NCBI GenBank assembly: GCA_009739215.1
Contig: VSJF01000003.1
Coordinates: forward strand, 558,001 to 622,000
DNA: 64,000 nt
Direction of reading: 5' to 3'
Source of the DNA: Floccularia luteovirens
Taxonomy: Eukaryota > Basidiomycota > Agaricomycetes > Agaricales > Squamanitaceae
A model generated the notes under the pieces. That model had not been told where the DNA came from. It saw nothing but the letters and a program-made list of their open reading frames with translations, and made no database searches. Below are positions 48,231 to 60,509 of the stretch, piece after piece. The position numbers and the translations under genes are program-made. How positions within the stretch are numbered: the first letter of the stretch is position 1; every line of letters begins with the position of its first letter.

Positions 48231-48486
48231 GGTACGAAGAGATGGAAGAGGTGAGATGGGGGGTTGGATGGTATAACTTTTTTTAAACAAACTCGAAAGT
48301 TTTTTTATACTTGTATGTTTATGTCAGCAAATCAGAAACAGTCCATATCACGCCATCCCATGCTTGGCTTTTTTTTGCTTTACGTTGTCTGTCCTTAAGC
48401 GTTTGATGTAAGGGTTACCATCTATCATACTTCTTATACTACACATTGTTTACGACATGAGTATTACATACATTCATTTCACCAAT

Positions 48487-51419
48487 TTATCGAAGGCCAA
48501 CACCCAATGGATCTGTATTTTCCTGATGAGATGTATCAAGAGTATCCTTGCGGACAGGATCATTATCATGTGTCGAAACCTGATTTGCCGATGCTATCTG
48601 GGTGCCGGAAGTAGCGTTTATTTGAGAGTAATTGGCTGGAATTGAGATTGTTGGATCTAAAGGGAGGGAACTCGAGGCTGAGGGTTCATATAGCTTGTCT
48701 GTTACTGCTTCCCTTGGCGGTTGTGTTAAGCTCCAGGGATTTTCATCAAGAGCAACCTTGGTTTGTGCGTTTTCAACAGGGAGTGACCAAGGGTTGTTTA
48801 ACGTCAGTGCAGCCAGAGACGTCGTTGGCATTGGTTGTGTCCCACCTTCACCCCAAGTACTAAGGGTATCACGACTCCGCAACTCCGCATTTCTATCATA
48901 GCTTGCTTCAGAAGGGCCTTCATTGTTTCTTAAATCCCTCGCAACACCATTATAAGCCTCGTGCACTACAGAAAATGCAGCAGAAGCGTTGGAAGACAAT
49001 TTCCCCCAAACCGATTTCACTCCACCTAAATCGGGTGTTTTCGTGCGAGACCAAATCGGAAGGGATGACTGCGCACTAGGAAGGTTTGAGGGTTTGAATG
49101 GAGTTGGTGTAGAAGGGGACGAGGAAATCAGGTTTGGGCCGTCATTGCGTTGTGGAATGCCCTTAGTGATGTCAGGTACGGACGCAGAAGGCTCACGCAA
49201 ACTCGGGGAGTTACTTCTTAACGGTGATTGACGTATTCCAGGAGATCGTGGCGGCACCAACGAGCCTACAGATTTGGTTGGAGACTGGGACAACGATGTG
49301 GTCGAAATATTATCAAAAGTGTTAAGAACTTGATCGTCTTCCGCGCCCTCGATTGTACTTGTAACATCAGCACCAGGTGTTTGGTTTGGGATTCTAACCC
49401 TTCCATTCATCTCATCATCCGTGCGACCATAGAGCTCGTTCCAGAAGCGAACATCTTTTGGATTGGGAAACAGGACACCCATATCAGCCTTTGGAGCACG
49501 ACTCGTTGGATCATCGAGGCTGGGATCATAATCTGGGTTGCGTATTTGCTCCATCTCTGACGGGTAGTTGAGGAAGTCCCATACACTGAAGGTGCGCTCG
49601 CATGGTGGAGGTCCTCTATCACTCGAACGTCGCTCGCGTTCGGTGTTATATAAGAATGTACCAAACTGGCAAGAGTACAGATGATAATACAACTTGCGTA
49701 AGAACTGTTCATTGAATTCGAAACGTTCAGGAAATTGCCGCTGAATTTGACGCACGGCTTCAAGGAATTGGTGGAATATTGGGCTGGTCTCTTTGAGATG
49801 CTGCTGAGAGGCGAATCGGTTTTGTACCGATGCGAGAAAGGCCTGTGCTGCGTCTGCGCCACCACTAGCACCGGTGTTTTCTGTAAGCGAAATAAAGAAC
49901 TTCTCTGAAGAAAGATGACCACATCTATCAAGGAATTTGTGGCCATATGAGATCCAGTCCTTCTCAATTAGGATTTCAAACCCGCGTATGGTGCGATAAA
50001 ATGGATCAAGACAGAGTTGGGTTATCGATGAAAGTTGTGATGTTCGATCCCAACCATCAGAGCAGTGGATCAGTACGTGTGATGAGTTTATATGGATATT
50101 CCGAACAATGAGCACGGTTCCTTCTAGCATTGCAGATATATGTCTGAGCCAACCTGAACGACGTAAAGCTTGCCTGTCCAAGACAGAAAGACTAGTTATC
50201 ATTTCAGGTTGATTATTATTAATGCTTGCAGACAAGGCGTTAGCCTCCCGTAGCGCTTCAACGACTTTGGCAAGAGATTCACGCATAGTGTGGATGTGAT
50301 CGATTCCAAGGTACACTTTCTTTCCTTCTTTGTAATGCTCCATATTTTCTGTCCCAGCACCTTTAGCTGTATTGGCAACGGCATTGGCTGTAGGTCGTGC
50401 ATCTATGATAAGATTGGTGCAGGTTGCTCCGTACACGGGTGTATTTGAAGCACGAGATTCAGGTGACCAGTGAGTTTGAAAAATCGCTTCAATAAGCTTT
50501 TCGTCTTGGATCGACCTGTTCTGTGTGATACCAACCATTGGTTGGCTTGAACGTGTAATGCTTCCCTACAATTTATTTGAACATAGAGTAAACAGTAATC
50601 GGGAACAACGTACATAGTTTGCCCAGTGCAAGTATGTGAGGACGGGTATTCGATTCTTGCTTCGATATTTGGAAGCATACTGTAAAGTTGCATCACTGAT
50701 TCGGGTCGGTACAACAAGACGCGATGGGTAAGTGGGACAGAACTAAAGTTCCTAAGGCTAATGATGATTTGAGATTGATAGACTGGACGAGGAACCCACA
50801 GAGTATTCCTTATTTAGATCAGTAAAGCGCCAAGCTTTACTACGTGTTCCAACTCCCATTCGCCCAAATTCGTCACGAGGAGAATATAAAGACCAGCCGT
50901 TGCTCGTGGGTAAGGCAGGATTTGGTGTGTAAAAGAACGCGTAGAGTTGGTTTACAGAAACTATTGTATGTCTCAAAAGGGGACAGCAACTCAGGAGGGT
51001 CCCATAACTTACTGGCAACTGTGAGCTCCTTTATGCTCTCAAATACATCATTAGCATCTACATCCCTGTTGAAAGACAAAGAGAATATTTCAAATGTCCT
51101 TGTATGAAACGTAAGTGGGCTTTGGCCTGACAAGGTCTGGGGCAGACGAGTGACCAAGGATATCAGCGGGTAAGGAACCTGTTATCATCAGAGTAAATTC
51201 TTGCAACTATCACGCTTCTTTGATACCACAAACCCATATTTCCTTTTCATTTCCTCCCTCAACGTTGTAAATGAGGTGATGAGCCGTGAGATGGATAGTA
51301 CCGATGAATGTTGTTCCAGTTTTCGTATAATGTACCCCCTCTACCTGTATTGCGAGATTACATTGACGTGGTCATTGATACGAACGGTTACATGCCTTGG
51401 ATACTCGAATGGCGTCCAT
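48487..51419 (-). CDS. YMR1: Myotubularin-type phosphoinositide 3-phosphatase
   Basis: Exon 1 is only 24 nt (51396-51419, MDAIRVSK) and is followed by a GC-AG intron, 51345-51395 (AAG|GCATGT...CAG). The PH-GRAM domain follows: VEGVHYTKTGTTFIGTIHLT, HHLIYNVEGGNEKEIW, VPYPLISLVTRLPQT, FEIFSLSFNRDVDANDVFES. Then RIPVLTYLHWANYGSITRSS and the catalytic HCSDGWDRTSQLSSITQLCL, the Cys-x5-Arg loop of active myotubularins, with LIEKDWISYGHKFLDRCGHL downstream. The C-terminal half is long, Ser/Pro-rich and apparently disordered, ending DPLGVGLR. It dephosphorylates PI3P and PI(3,5)P2 on endosomes and vacuole. The catalytic residues are intact. Confidence 0.93.
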
Positions 51420-51885
51420 ATATCCCAGGTAACTGACTTTATAATGTTTAGTACGAATTATTGACTTGATTACCAGACATTTGCATAGCTAGCGATATAA
51501 ACACGTGACTGAGCTGTCTCCTTTTATGTAACTTGTCACCAAATTGCTTTATTCGATATTCAAACAATCCAGGCTGAAGCTGTTGCATGAGCTGTGTACG
51601 AACGATAAGGAAAGCACAAGCGATGAGCTTGAAGCTCTCACATCGCCTTGCACAGTTATTCTGGAAGATTATCACTGCTGCATTGATAACATCTTGTCAG
51701 AAGAACTTAAATGGTGAAAGTATTTAAATGTCATGCAAAATTTCACAGATCGATAAATAGCGCTTTTATAAATTTTGCAACACCACCATTACATTCATTC
51801 AGACATCTCCTGTACTTGTAGTAAAGTGTTCAAACAAATATATATAAAAGTTCATTATTCAAAAGAGACCAAATCATTAATCCAT
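51420..51885. other. Intergenic region upstream of YMR1
   Basis: About 470 bp with the YMR1 promoter and the 3' region of the cupredoxin gene; AT-rich, no gene seen. Confidence 0.4.
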
Positions 51886-52797
51886 TCAAAAGAGAGCAAC
51901 CAATCCACCAAGAGTAACTAATCCTGCCAGAATTCCTCCGCTAGTCAAGCTAGAAGCCCCACTGGAAGATGAACCACCAGATGAGCCATCAGTAGATCCA
52001 TTAGTTGAACCACCACCAGCTGTTGGTGAGGTGGTAGCCGATCCAGAAGTAAGAGATCCAGAAGCTGAGGAACCGCCCGCTGATGATGCGCCTGGTGCAG
52101 CAGACGAGCTGGTGGCGTTTGTAGTAGTTCCGTTTTGTTGAATGGCAGCAGCCTGAGAATAATATTCAGTTCGGTCCCATATTTAGTAATCATGAAAACG
52201 CACTAAGAACGAGTCATAGGTCTTGTCTGCCGTTGGGTTAATGGCAAAAACCATTCCCTTACCACAATGTCTGAGAAATCATGCGTTAGAAAATCTACTA
52301 CCACAGCTGTTGAATAATACGTACCCAGGCTGTGCGCAAAAGAACCATAATGGGTTAGTGTCGTTAATTGTTACGGTGAATGTCGTTGGTGCAGAACCAT
52401 TTGCAATGGGTTGGAAGCCAGAATCAATGCCGCCACTGCTAATACAGGGTGTGTCAAATGAAGATTGGGTAACAGTCTGTAGAAATGTTCAATTTTCTTT
52501 GCCATGGTCTCCGCAATTATATAACTTACGTGGTTCTTAGAGACACTGTCAAATAGTTCAGCAATGAATTAATCCAACCAAGTAGAATATACATACAAAG
52601 ATAGTTGAACTTCGTCTCCCATAGCAGCGACAACATTAGTGGGATCGAAAGTTAACTGTTTTGAATTTAACATGCTTTCTTCTGAGCAATAGGACTAAGA
52701 ACATACACTCTGGTTAGCACCAACTGTGACGGTGAACGTAGCAGCAAGGGCCGGGGCTGCCATTGAAGCAGCTAAAGCGAGCGGAATGAAAGACTTC
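51886..52797 (-). CDS. Secreted serine-rich cupredoxin, probably GPI-anchored
   Basis: Start MKSFIPLALAASMAAPALAA (signal peptide). The cupredoxin domain reads TFTVTVGANQS, LTFDPTNVVAAMGDEVQLSL, NHTVTQSSFDTPC, LWFFCAQPG and HCGKGMVFAINP. His (NHT), Cys (FFC), His (GHC) and Met (KGM) are the four plastocyanin-like type 1 copper ligands, all present. A Ser/Gly/Ala-rich linker with many potential O-glycosylation sites follows, then a hydrophobic end (GGILAGLVTLGGLVALF) of GPI-signal type. Five or six short introns split the domain. Fungal relatives are abundant, starvation- or copper-regulated surface proteins; the precise role is unknown. A TATA box precedes it. Confidence 0.9.
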
Positions 52798-53785
52798 ATT
52801 TTGGAAAATTGCGAGGCTTTTTTATAAGTCTTCGGTTAATCAAGAAGATTTGCAATGGAGGAATAGAAATCACTCTACTCGTTACTAAAGACTGTCTGGC
52901 AGTGGTGGGTAGGTGGGAGTTCAAGTTGATGAATACTTCAATTCGATGGATGCCTCTTTATACAAAATAGATTTATGGTAACAACCCGTTCGGCTTTTGT
53001 ATTTTTGACATTCGGAATCTGAGTGTGAAACACAAGCGCTAGTAAAGAATTTTGATGGCCCTGCATACTTAGAGGCGATGATATTGCAATTTCTGTACGT
53101 AGCATGCGACTAATGTAGTCGTGTAGAACAAACCATCTATCGGTCACCCCCGTGTGAGCCCAGAAAAGCACCGGATTTGGGTGAAAGAGGGTATGGATCC
53201 ATGATAACCGGAGATATCATCTGTATTTCATTCTTGTGTCATTCTATGCTCTACCAGAGAGCGATGAGATCCATTTGTGTTCAGTGATGGGATGATCAAA
53301 AATTACAAAATTGATTCTAGAATATGCAGAATCTATTAAAAGGCGGAATATAAACATTTTTGTTATTTTTTACTCACGTTTCTATTGGTTCACTTGTGGT
53401 GCATACCCCCCAAGGAGAAGGAGTAGATAACCGCTGGTCCACATTCTGGCTTAGCGGAAGATCGTACCTTTGTGTTACATAGCAACAGAAATTTGATTTT
53501 CTCTATTCGCGAAAATATGTCCGACGACCACAATTTCCTTTGTCTTGGCTCACCAACTCATGTGGGTGCCGTGGCTGTCGTACGATGTGTATCCCATCCA
53601 GTGATATCATGATGTAGACAAGAGACTGCTGTGCTGTGCATCGAAATTCTGGCAGTTGATAGTGAACTTGACTGTCAATTGGAAAGGGTAGCTAAGGAGG
53701 TTTTGCACTAACCGCGAGAAAGTGTGTCATCAATTCATTTCACAAACAAAAGAGAATAACCCCGCGTACGCCGACATTAGCATCC
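52798..53785. other. Divergent intergenic region cupredoxin / thioredoxin
   Basis: About 990 bp. It includes the cupredoxin TATA box and, toward the right, the thioredoxin promoter. No gene or repeat was recognised. Confidence 0.4.
52818..52826 (-). promoter_or_regulatory. TATA box of cupredoxin gene
   Basis: TATAAAAAA on the minus strand about 20-30 nt before the ATG at 52797, so the 5' leader should be very short, or a downstream start is used. Confidence 0.45.
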
Positions 53786-54398
53786 ATGGCCACAGCATTG
53801 AACTTTCGGTTTCTGAAGCCCTCTGCGACGTTACTATATCGTACTGCGGCCGTTGCTAAACGGTCTTTTCATAATACTATACGCCGAGCCGTTTCATATC
53901 CAAATGCCTCTCTTGAAGTAAGCCGTTCTTTTCCTTTCATAGTCGCTGTAACAAGGTCAATTGTATACATGGGCGTAGACATTCAAAAAGGCTGTTGGTA
54001 CAAAAGACCGCCTGGTGATAGTAGATTTTTACGCTGAGTGTGTTGAACAAATTTAGCGTTTGGTAACTATGCTGATTTACATGTTTATTCAAGTTGGTGT
54101 GGACCTTGTCACCAGCTGTCACCAATACTAGACAAGATAACGGAAGACCCCAACAAAACACCAGCTGGTCTTCCAATGGACCTGGTGAAAATTGACACAG
54201 ACACAGACGACGGTGTTACTCTAGGTCAAGAGTACAAAGTGCGTACTTGAACTATTTTTGAAAACTCTGGTTAAACGATTTGTGGTGTAGATCCATTCGC
54301 TCCCCACTGTCATTGCTTTTAGAAATGGTGAACCTGTGGGCAAATTTGTTGGCGCACTGAATGTAGCAGGAGTTGAAAGGTTCCTGCAGGGGTTGTGA
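53786..54398 (+). CDS. TRX3: Mitochondrial thioredoxin
   Basis: Exons 53786-53917, 53979-54037, then from 54094 to the stop at 54398. The N-terminus MATALNFRFLKPSATLLYRT plus FHNTIRRAV is basic and Ser/Arg-rich, a mitochondrial presequence. The mature part reads TFKKAVGTKDRLVIVDFYAD, the active site WCGPC followed by HQLSPIL, VKIDTDTDDG, LPTVIAFRNGEP (cis-Pro loop) and VGALNVAGVERFL. Both redox cysteines are present. It reduces peroxiredoxins and other disulfides in the matrix with thioredoxin reductase. The active site is formed across an intron whose donor is GTGTGT after GCTGA. Confidence 0.9.
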
Positions 54399-54937
54399 CT
54401 CACACGAGTATTCATTTGTAGTTCTTTTGAGGAAAGTTGTTCTTGGAAGGAACACTTCCAAAATATATAGAATGAGATTCCTAATTCCAAATAGAACTTG
54501 GGATAATAAACCATTTTTGCATGGTTTATACACAGTATAACGTATGACTACAGCTACAACAGGATGCCATCCAGTCCAATATGCGTAGACATATATTCGA
54601 CAACCAGACTATAGGTATATAAATTCAATATGGAGGTCGTCGTCAATGGCAAAAACACAATTTGGTACGAAAACGAAGAGGGCTCCAGTAAGAGATGAGA
54701 TGAAAAAAAAAAAACTCGAAAAGAAAAGGAAAGCATGATAGAGGTCATAAATGTACAGTTTTGAGGAGAGGGTGGTTAACTTATGGCATCCACTTCACAG
54801 GCATCTACGAGTCCGTCTGGCGAGGTGGTTGCCTCCATAATAAGAAAGAAGATCGACCGACTTGAGGAGACGAGGGGACAAGCTGGACAACAGATAACAG
54901 GGGATAAAGTGTTTGCAAGAGATGAATACTGATATGG
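54399..54937. other. Convergent intergenic region
   Basis: About 540 bp between the thioredoxin and Ggamma 3' ends; A-rich tract near 54705. Nothing recognised. Confidence 0.4.
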
Positions 54938-55310
54938 TCACTGGATGCTACAACATTTATTGGAACTCTGTTGCCCATATGGATCTTCCCCTCTAGAAAC
55001 AGGTCCCCAGACCGAAGGAACCTAGTGATATGAGTTAAGAATTATGCTAGAACCAACACCGAATCATGTGGAGAAGAGACATACAAGATGGTCCTTTGTT
55101 GTTTTGCAGTAACTAATCAAGCTGATAGAAGGAAGAAAAAAAAATATCAGACACATCCAGGCACCAGGAGAGTATTGCTTACCTGGCACTAGCTTCGCTC
55201 ACTTTTAGTTTTGGTCTCGCCAAATCCTCACGCAGTCGCTGGTTATGTTCCAGCAGACGTCGGAGTTTGAGGTCAGACATTGATTGTCGGCCACCAGCTC
55301 GAGAGCTCAT
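54938..55310 (-). CDS. Heterotrimeric G-protein gamma subunit, copy 1
   Basis: Three exons, 55183-55310, 55087-55123 and 54938-55021, 82 residues. The sequence [20 protein letters not shown] is followed by [20 protein letters not shown], the Ggamma helix that pairs with Gbeta, then [13 protein letters not shown] and [17 protein letters not shown]. It ends KCCSIQ, a CaaX box for prenylation with an adjacent Cys suited to palmitoylation. Gbeta-gamma dimers work at the plasma membrane, in fungi in pheromone and nutrient signalling. A second, closely similar gene lies about 0.9 kb downstream on the window. Confidence 0.93.
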
Positions 55311-56180
55311 TGTAGTGAAGGAGAAGTGGGTGACGGAATGAGGGTATGTAATGCGAGGGAAAAGATGTGCCTTCCTGATAAAGGGCTATCCGAAGCACGC
55401 ATGTTCAATTAAAACGGGCATGTGGGTAGAGTGAAAGAAAGAACGCTCACCGGTATGCTTATTCGGATGGATCCTCTAGGCAAGGATTTTATGGATAAGT
55501 GACTAAAGAACCGTTGGATAGAGACTCGAAAGGACTCGAAGGCTCACACGAGACGAAGATGGGGACAGATGATGGTTTGCTACAGGCTTTTGTTAAGCAA
55601 AGATTTTATGACAGGTCAGCCTTGTAAGCCAGGGCATGTGAACAGGGTACAAACTTCCCAATCGAGAGTTCCCATCACATGTTTTATTTATCTACTATAT
55701 AATATTTTATCGCAAATGATACGACTTGGGTCCACTCGTTACAGTTGGGTGTTTTCACCAATACGAGATTTAATGTAGCTGTACTTGTATATGTAAAAAG
55801 AGAAAATTTGAAACATAGCAATGCAGGAGACAGCACCCAACCAAGAGGAATGACCGAAACAGCAATGGGACCAAATAGAAAAAGAAATAAGAAAAAAAAA
55901 ATGTGCCTCCTTATTTATATGAACATCCGCATGAAGGATTGGGAGTGCTAGAGGACAGGACTACAAAGATCAAAAAGAGTGTGTGGATTTGGGGTAGGTA
56001 TCAGTATAAAACGGTATAAGCATCTACGGCTTGGCAATCGCTGGTCGAAGATGAATGGCGATGATTCACCATAGGAGGTGTCACTCAACAAGTCCGGAAG
56101 TTGGCTTGTCCCTCCCACCGCTTTTCCGTTCGTTTCAAAAACGGATGGGGTCTCCATGAAACATAGCAAGGGGAAAACAA
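55311..56180. other. Intergenic region between the two Ggamma genes
   Basis: About 870 bp with the copy 1 promoter. No gene recognised; several poly-A tracts (for example near 55894). Confidence 0.4.
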
Positions 56181-56658
56181 TCACATTATCAAGCAACCAC
56201 ATCCCTGAGTTGGAGGCGCGTACGGATCGTCGCTCTTATGTACCGGACCCCATACTGAAGGCACCTGGAAAAAAAGAACCATAGATTAGAAACATTTATC
56301 TTTCACTGCCTCTCCTTTCATCGCGTTAAAGCTGCGACTTGAAAGACAGAAAATTTTCAAAAGCGTAATACACCTACCAGATGATCTTTTGTTGTTTTGC
56401 AGTATTGAATAAGACTTTATTGAGAGTAGAAGATTCAAAATGAGATTTTTTTATTCAAAAAAGAGATGCTGCCTTTCACACACCTTGCACTAGCCTCACT
56501 AACTCGAACTCGAGGTCTTGCCAAGTCCTCCCGTAACCGCTGGTTGTGCTCCGTTAGTCGGCGAAGCTTGAGCTCCGACATTGATTGCTGCAGTGATGGT
56601 TGAGGAAGATAGCATGTGTATAGATGTGGGGGCGTACCTTGTGTGGTCGGGTACTCAT
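56181..56658 (-). CDS. Heterotrimeric G-protein gamma subunit, copy 2
   Basis: Four exons, 56638-56658, 56484-56587, 56378-56414 and 56181-56264, 81 residues. [53 protein letters not shown] and [20 protein letters not shown] align throughout with copy 1. The end GCGCLIM is a different CaaX box (CLIM) with an upstream Cys. The last three exons have the same phases and, for the last two, identical lengths (37 and 84 nt) as in copy 1, showing tandem duplication. Copy 2 has an extra intron near the N-terminus. The promoter is shared with the divergent coiled-coil gene. Confidence 0.93.
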
Positions 56659-56921
56659 TATCGTTCAACGATTTTTCGGATTTAAGGCGAAAGCAGGAAA
56701 ACCGACCACGAATGTGGAAGCTATAGGGGCAAGACAACAAATTTAAGTAAATCCAGACATTCAATTTGCGAGATAATGAGGAGACTTGCACACAGACCTT
56801 AACCAGAACAACGAAACTCGGAGGGGCTTGAGAAATAGAAAAAGCACAGAGCACTGTCACAATACAACCGACCAGGGGTCAATATCAGCGGAGTTTGAAC
56901 ATTACTTGATCACTAACGGCC
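56659..56921. promoter_or_regulatory. Divergent promoter, Ggamma copy 2 / coiled-coil gene
   Basis: 263 bp between the two start codons; no TATA box recognised on either side. Confidence 0.45.
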
Positions 56922-58039
56922 ATGGCCCGAACGACCGCCACCGACAAAGGTTCTCCTTACAGGCACCGCTTGTGGGGCGAGCGCCCTAATTCAAGTGAGT
57001 CAGACCATCCAGAGGCCTCCAGTAATGTTCCGAGTATTGATTCCATCCAGCTCTAAACCGGGACCAGCACCTCCCGAGTGATTCAGATTTTGCGAGACCG
57101 GCGCGACCTCGTGTAATAGATCAAAATATCCCACCCAACAACGGTGCTTCCATGAGGTCTCACAGGAAGTTCTCCAGTCCCACCCGGAAGAACTCGCGAA
57201 TCTCTCACACCTCTCACAAATTGCGCCTGTCTGATCTTGCCGGAGACACATGTCATGACATCGGCTTAGATACTGCTCTGGCAAAAAAAGACACGGACAG
57301 TGGCACCTTCATTTGGGAAGAGGAAAGTGCACTGCTTTCTGAAATGATAAATGAAAAGTTCGTGTTTAAGCTTTAACACATTGATGCGCTTACTTCCCGT
57401 AACCATGACTAACCTCTACAGTCCAAAAGAAACGGAATCCGCAAGGCTATCTGCGCTTGTAGAATCTCTACAGGTTCCATTTGGCCTCCAAGGAGACAGA
57501 CTCAAGAGGGAGATAGCACATTCTTACGTTCCAACAGTCAATCATGTCAGAAGTATTTATCAAAAAATTGAAGCGAGAGTGGATGTTCCTTTCAAACAAG
57601 GTCTCCATGAATTTGAAACAACGAGCAGGCAATTAGAAGTGAATGCGATGATGTCGCGCGACAAGATATCCGAAGCATATAAAGCTACTAATGTTTGTCG
57701 AACTGCATATATTTGCATCTTCTAACTTCTCGCACCTCTAGCGCAAAATAGAAAAACTTTTCGAGCAGTTGCAAGATGCATATACCCAGCGTGACGCTTT
57801 GTGGTATCAGTTTGAAACCGAATTCAATGATATAGGTGACATTTACGTTTATTCTTGGCTGCAACTAATAGATAAGCTATTTATTTCTAGTCAGTCCAGT
57901 CATTGACAGCCTCAAGGCCTCTCCAGCTAATATTGAAAAGACTATCTCAAGATTGGAGAAACAAAGTCAAACTCACGAAAAGGAAAACGATAGCAAATCT
58001 TTCGAGAAAAAACTCCATGATGTTCTGCTCAACTTCTGA
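56922..58039 (+). CDS. Unrecognised coiled-coil protein
   Basis: Start MARTTATDKGSPYRHRLWGE; exon 1 is 56922-56994, then four more exons keep phase to TGA at 58039, about 310 residues. The N-terminal third is basic and Ser/Pro-rich (KFSSPTRKNSRISHTSHKLR). From FIWEEESALLSEMINEK on it is mostly helical: QGDRLKREIAHSYVPTVNHV, HEFETTSRQLEVNAMMSRDK, KIEKLFEQLQDAYTQRDALW, and a charged C-terminal coil. There is no signal peptide or membrane segment. I do not recognise the family; the shape would fit a cytoskeletal or kinetochore protein, but that is only a guess. Confidence 0.65.
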
Positions 58040-59177
58040 CATTCTAACCGGTTGAAAGTGCCTTTTCTGGTGTTCTGGTATCTACTCTTCCCTGCTGGTG
58101 CCTAGGTTTCAAAATCCCAAGTTCCCGATCTGGACATTTTTCTGACGGCTTAGTCTTGCACTCAATGTGACCAAGTTTGGATGTCCCTGATGTCGCACTT
58201 CACGACGTGATGTGGAAAGCAACTGTATGAAATCATTAATCAGACGATAGACGACGACTCCGAGCCTGTAATCAGAACGGTTGACTGATGTATGAGAAAA
58301 ATGACATGATGCGCGCGCGGCAGTTTTGACTGTGTAATCAGTATTCTCAAGCATGTTGAGTTCACAAGTTAAAATAACACAGCCACGACTACGAATCCAC
58401 GAGTCAGTGATGTTTATCAATGTAATCATAAAAGTTACATTGATATCGGTGATAATTGAGGAGAGTCAACTATCGCATCTGTTGAACTAACGTAACAACT
58501 TATGGAACATAATGTGTATCAGAAAGATATGAACACTCTCGTCTTGTATCGAGTTGAATGTTATGCATATGGATCGTTACTACGGTGCTAATACTCTGGG
58601 TCTGCTACTGCAAATCATGAGTAATAAAAAATGTGGATCTAATAGTCTTGGTCCAAGATCCATGAGAACTCCGACTTTCACCTGTATCAGCTCGGTCGGC
58701 TCATAATATGAAGTTGAATTCTAACTTATATCGCTTAAATTTGAGGGAGCAGGGCGCTATATAATTCATTTTGTGATCGTTGTGGAATATTAGAGTATGA
58801 ACGGAATCCGGAACCTAGAAGAATAATTTGGTGATTTGTGATTATAACGCCATTCCTGGATCCCATATGTGCGTTGTGTGTTCCTACCTGCATCATGTAT
58901 CAAGGCCTATGACTATCAGGGTGAAGTTATGAATACCAGTGATGTGGGAAAACTTGCGGAACACAGTGCTGGTGAGACCGTGAAAGGTGCTTTGCTGTTA
59001 TAATCTGAGAAGCCTTACTATTCAAGCATCCTGGCATGATGCAGAGAAAAATTACATGATGAGGAACTGTGATGCCTCGAAGTTAGTCTGATGGTGTTGT
59101 ATATTTAAATAATGCGGCTTAAACTCCCAGCTGGCGCATAGTACGTTATTATAGTCCTCGTTCTGACCACGCAACTA
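58040..59177. other. Intergenic region, no gene seen
   Basis: About 1.1 kb, AT-rich, between the coiled-coil and TLC genes. Open frames are short and show no splice-linked continuation. No tRNA or repeat recognised. Confidence 0.4.
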
Positions 59178-60378
59178 ATGAGAAAACTAGATAACTTCCT
59201 CATCAATTCTCTAGGCCTCACGAAACTCCCGGAGTACCTTCCAACTATTATAACATCATTTCTGGGTTTCCTCTTTGTTCATCTTATTCTTGCACCCGCT
59301 TTCAGCCAACGATTCTTCCCTGCCACGTATGCGAAGTTGAGCAAGTCTGGACGTCACACGTGGTACGCGTCCGTTTTGTTATATTTCTTTCACGCTGCTT
59401 GGCATGACAGTTAATGAAAACACAATTTATGTTTTACTTACCTTGGTCTTTTGTGAAGGGCAATCCGTGTGGTCTCGCAAGTGCACACCCTCATAATTGT
59501 GCCATCTGCATTATGGATGCTCCGAAATGAGAATCCTGAAATTAAGCAAAACAGATTGTTCGGCTGGGACGACAATGCAGCTGTTGTGCACTCTATATCG
59601 CTTGGGTATCTCAATCTACTTCTTATCTCTTATCGATTATTGTAATTCTTCTTCCATGGTCCTAGGTATTTCATTTGGGACACATTGGATGCTACTGTTA
59701 ATTTCACAGACCTGGGCTTTGTCTTGCACGGGTTGAGTTGTTCGATGGTGTATACTCTGACATTTGTGAGGCAATTTTGCAGTCTACCCGTTATTGCTAT
59801 ATTCTGAATGGCTGGTATGCCTCCGGCTGACATAGAAACCTTCCGTGTCCTATTATGCGACCCGCTATCTGCTTTGGGAGGCTAGTACCTTCTTTCTCAA
59901 TATCCACTGGTAGCTTGGCACTCGTGATTTGCAGTCATGGATACCTATTTACTGAGATGAGTTGATAGGTACTTTGACAAAACCGGAAGAACAGGGTCTA
60001 CGGCGCAGCTTCTCAATGGCCTTGCTCTCCTCTTTACCTTCTTCTCGGTAAGGCTTGTGTATGGATCCATTGTGGTATGTAAAATGGTTTGAATTTACCT
60101 GATTTTGCTGAATGAGGTCCATTGCTAGTCTTTTAACTTTGTCAACCTAGTTCTTCGGAATATAGATTCCATCTCTCGACTTAATGTTATTATTTTTCTG
60201 TCCGGAAATATCGCTTTGAACTGCTTGAATATCTTCTGGTATTTTGGAAGTAATGCTTCTAATATTCAATTTCTAACACACACACAGGTTTACAAAAATG
60301 ATCCAAGCTTTGAGAAAAAGATTCACAAAAAGTCCTGGACAGAAGACACCGTCCAGAGAAAACGGGATAAAGACGTAG
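59178..60378 (+). CDS. TLC-domain membrane protein (TLCD4/TMEM56-like)
   Basis: Start MRKLDNFLINSLGLTKLPEY. Several exons assemble LPTIITSFLGFLFVHLILAP, HTWAIRVVSQVHTLIIVPSA, LFGWDDNAAVVHSISLGYFI, WDTLDATVNFTDLGFVLHGL, VSYYATRYLLWEASTFFLNI-HW, FDKTGRTGSTAQLLNGLALL, NVIIFLSGNIALNCLNIFW and the tail TKMIQALRKRFTKSP. The order and the HG/WE/NIHW elements match the TRAM-LAG1-CLN8 domain of the TLCD4 branch, not ceramide synthases, which carry extra motifs. About six or seven membrane helices are expected. The last intron joins FW to FTKMIQ and moves the end to the TAG at 60378. Role inferred: lipid handling in an internal membrane. Confidence 0.85.
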
Positions 60379-60509
60379 CTGTCTTTGCGATATCTTGCTT
60401 GGAAATAGATTTTTATTAGACGAAACAGGCGCATTAACTTTCAATGTGGAACGATGATCAATGTCATATTATTTCAATCAAATACCTATTGTCCTTTTTT
60501 ATGTAACCA

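Noticed and set aside
60378..60419. The TLC gene could read through to a later stop at 60419.
   Set aside because: That requires ignoring a good GTATTT...CACAG intron; with the intron the tail FTKMIQALRKRF matches the family and ends at 60378.
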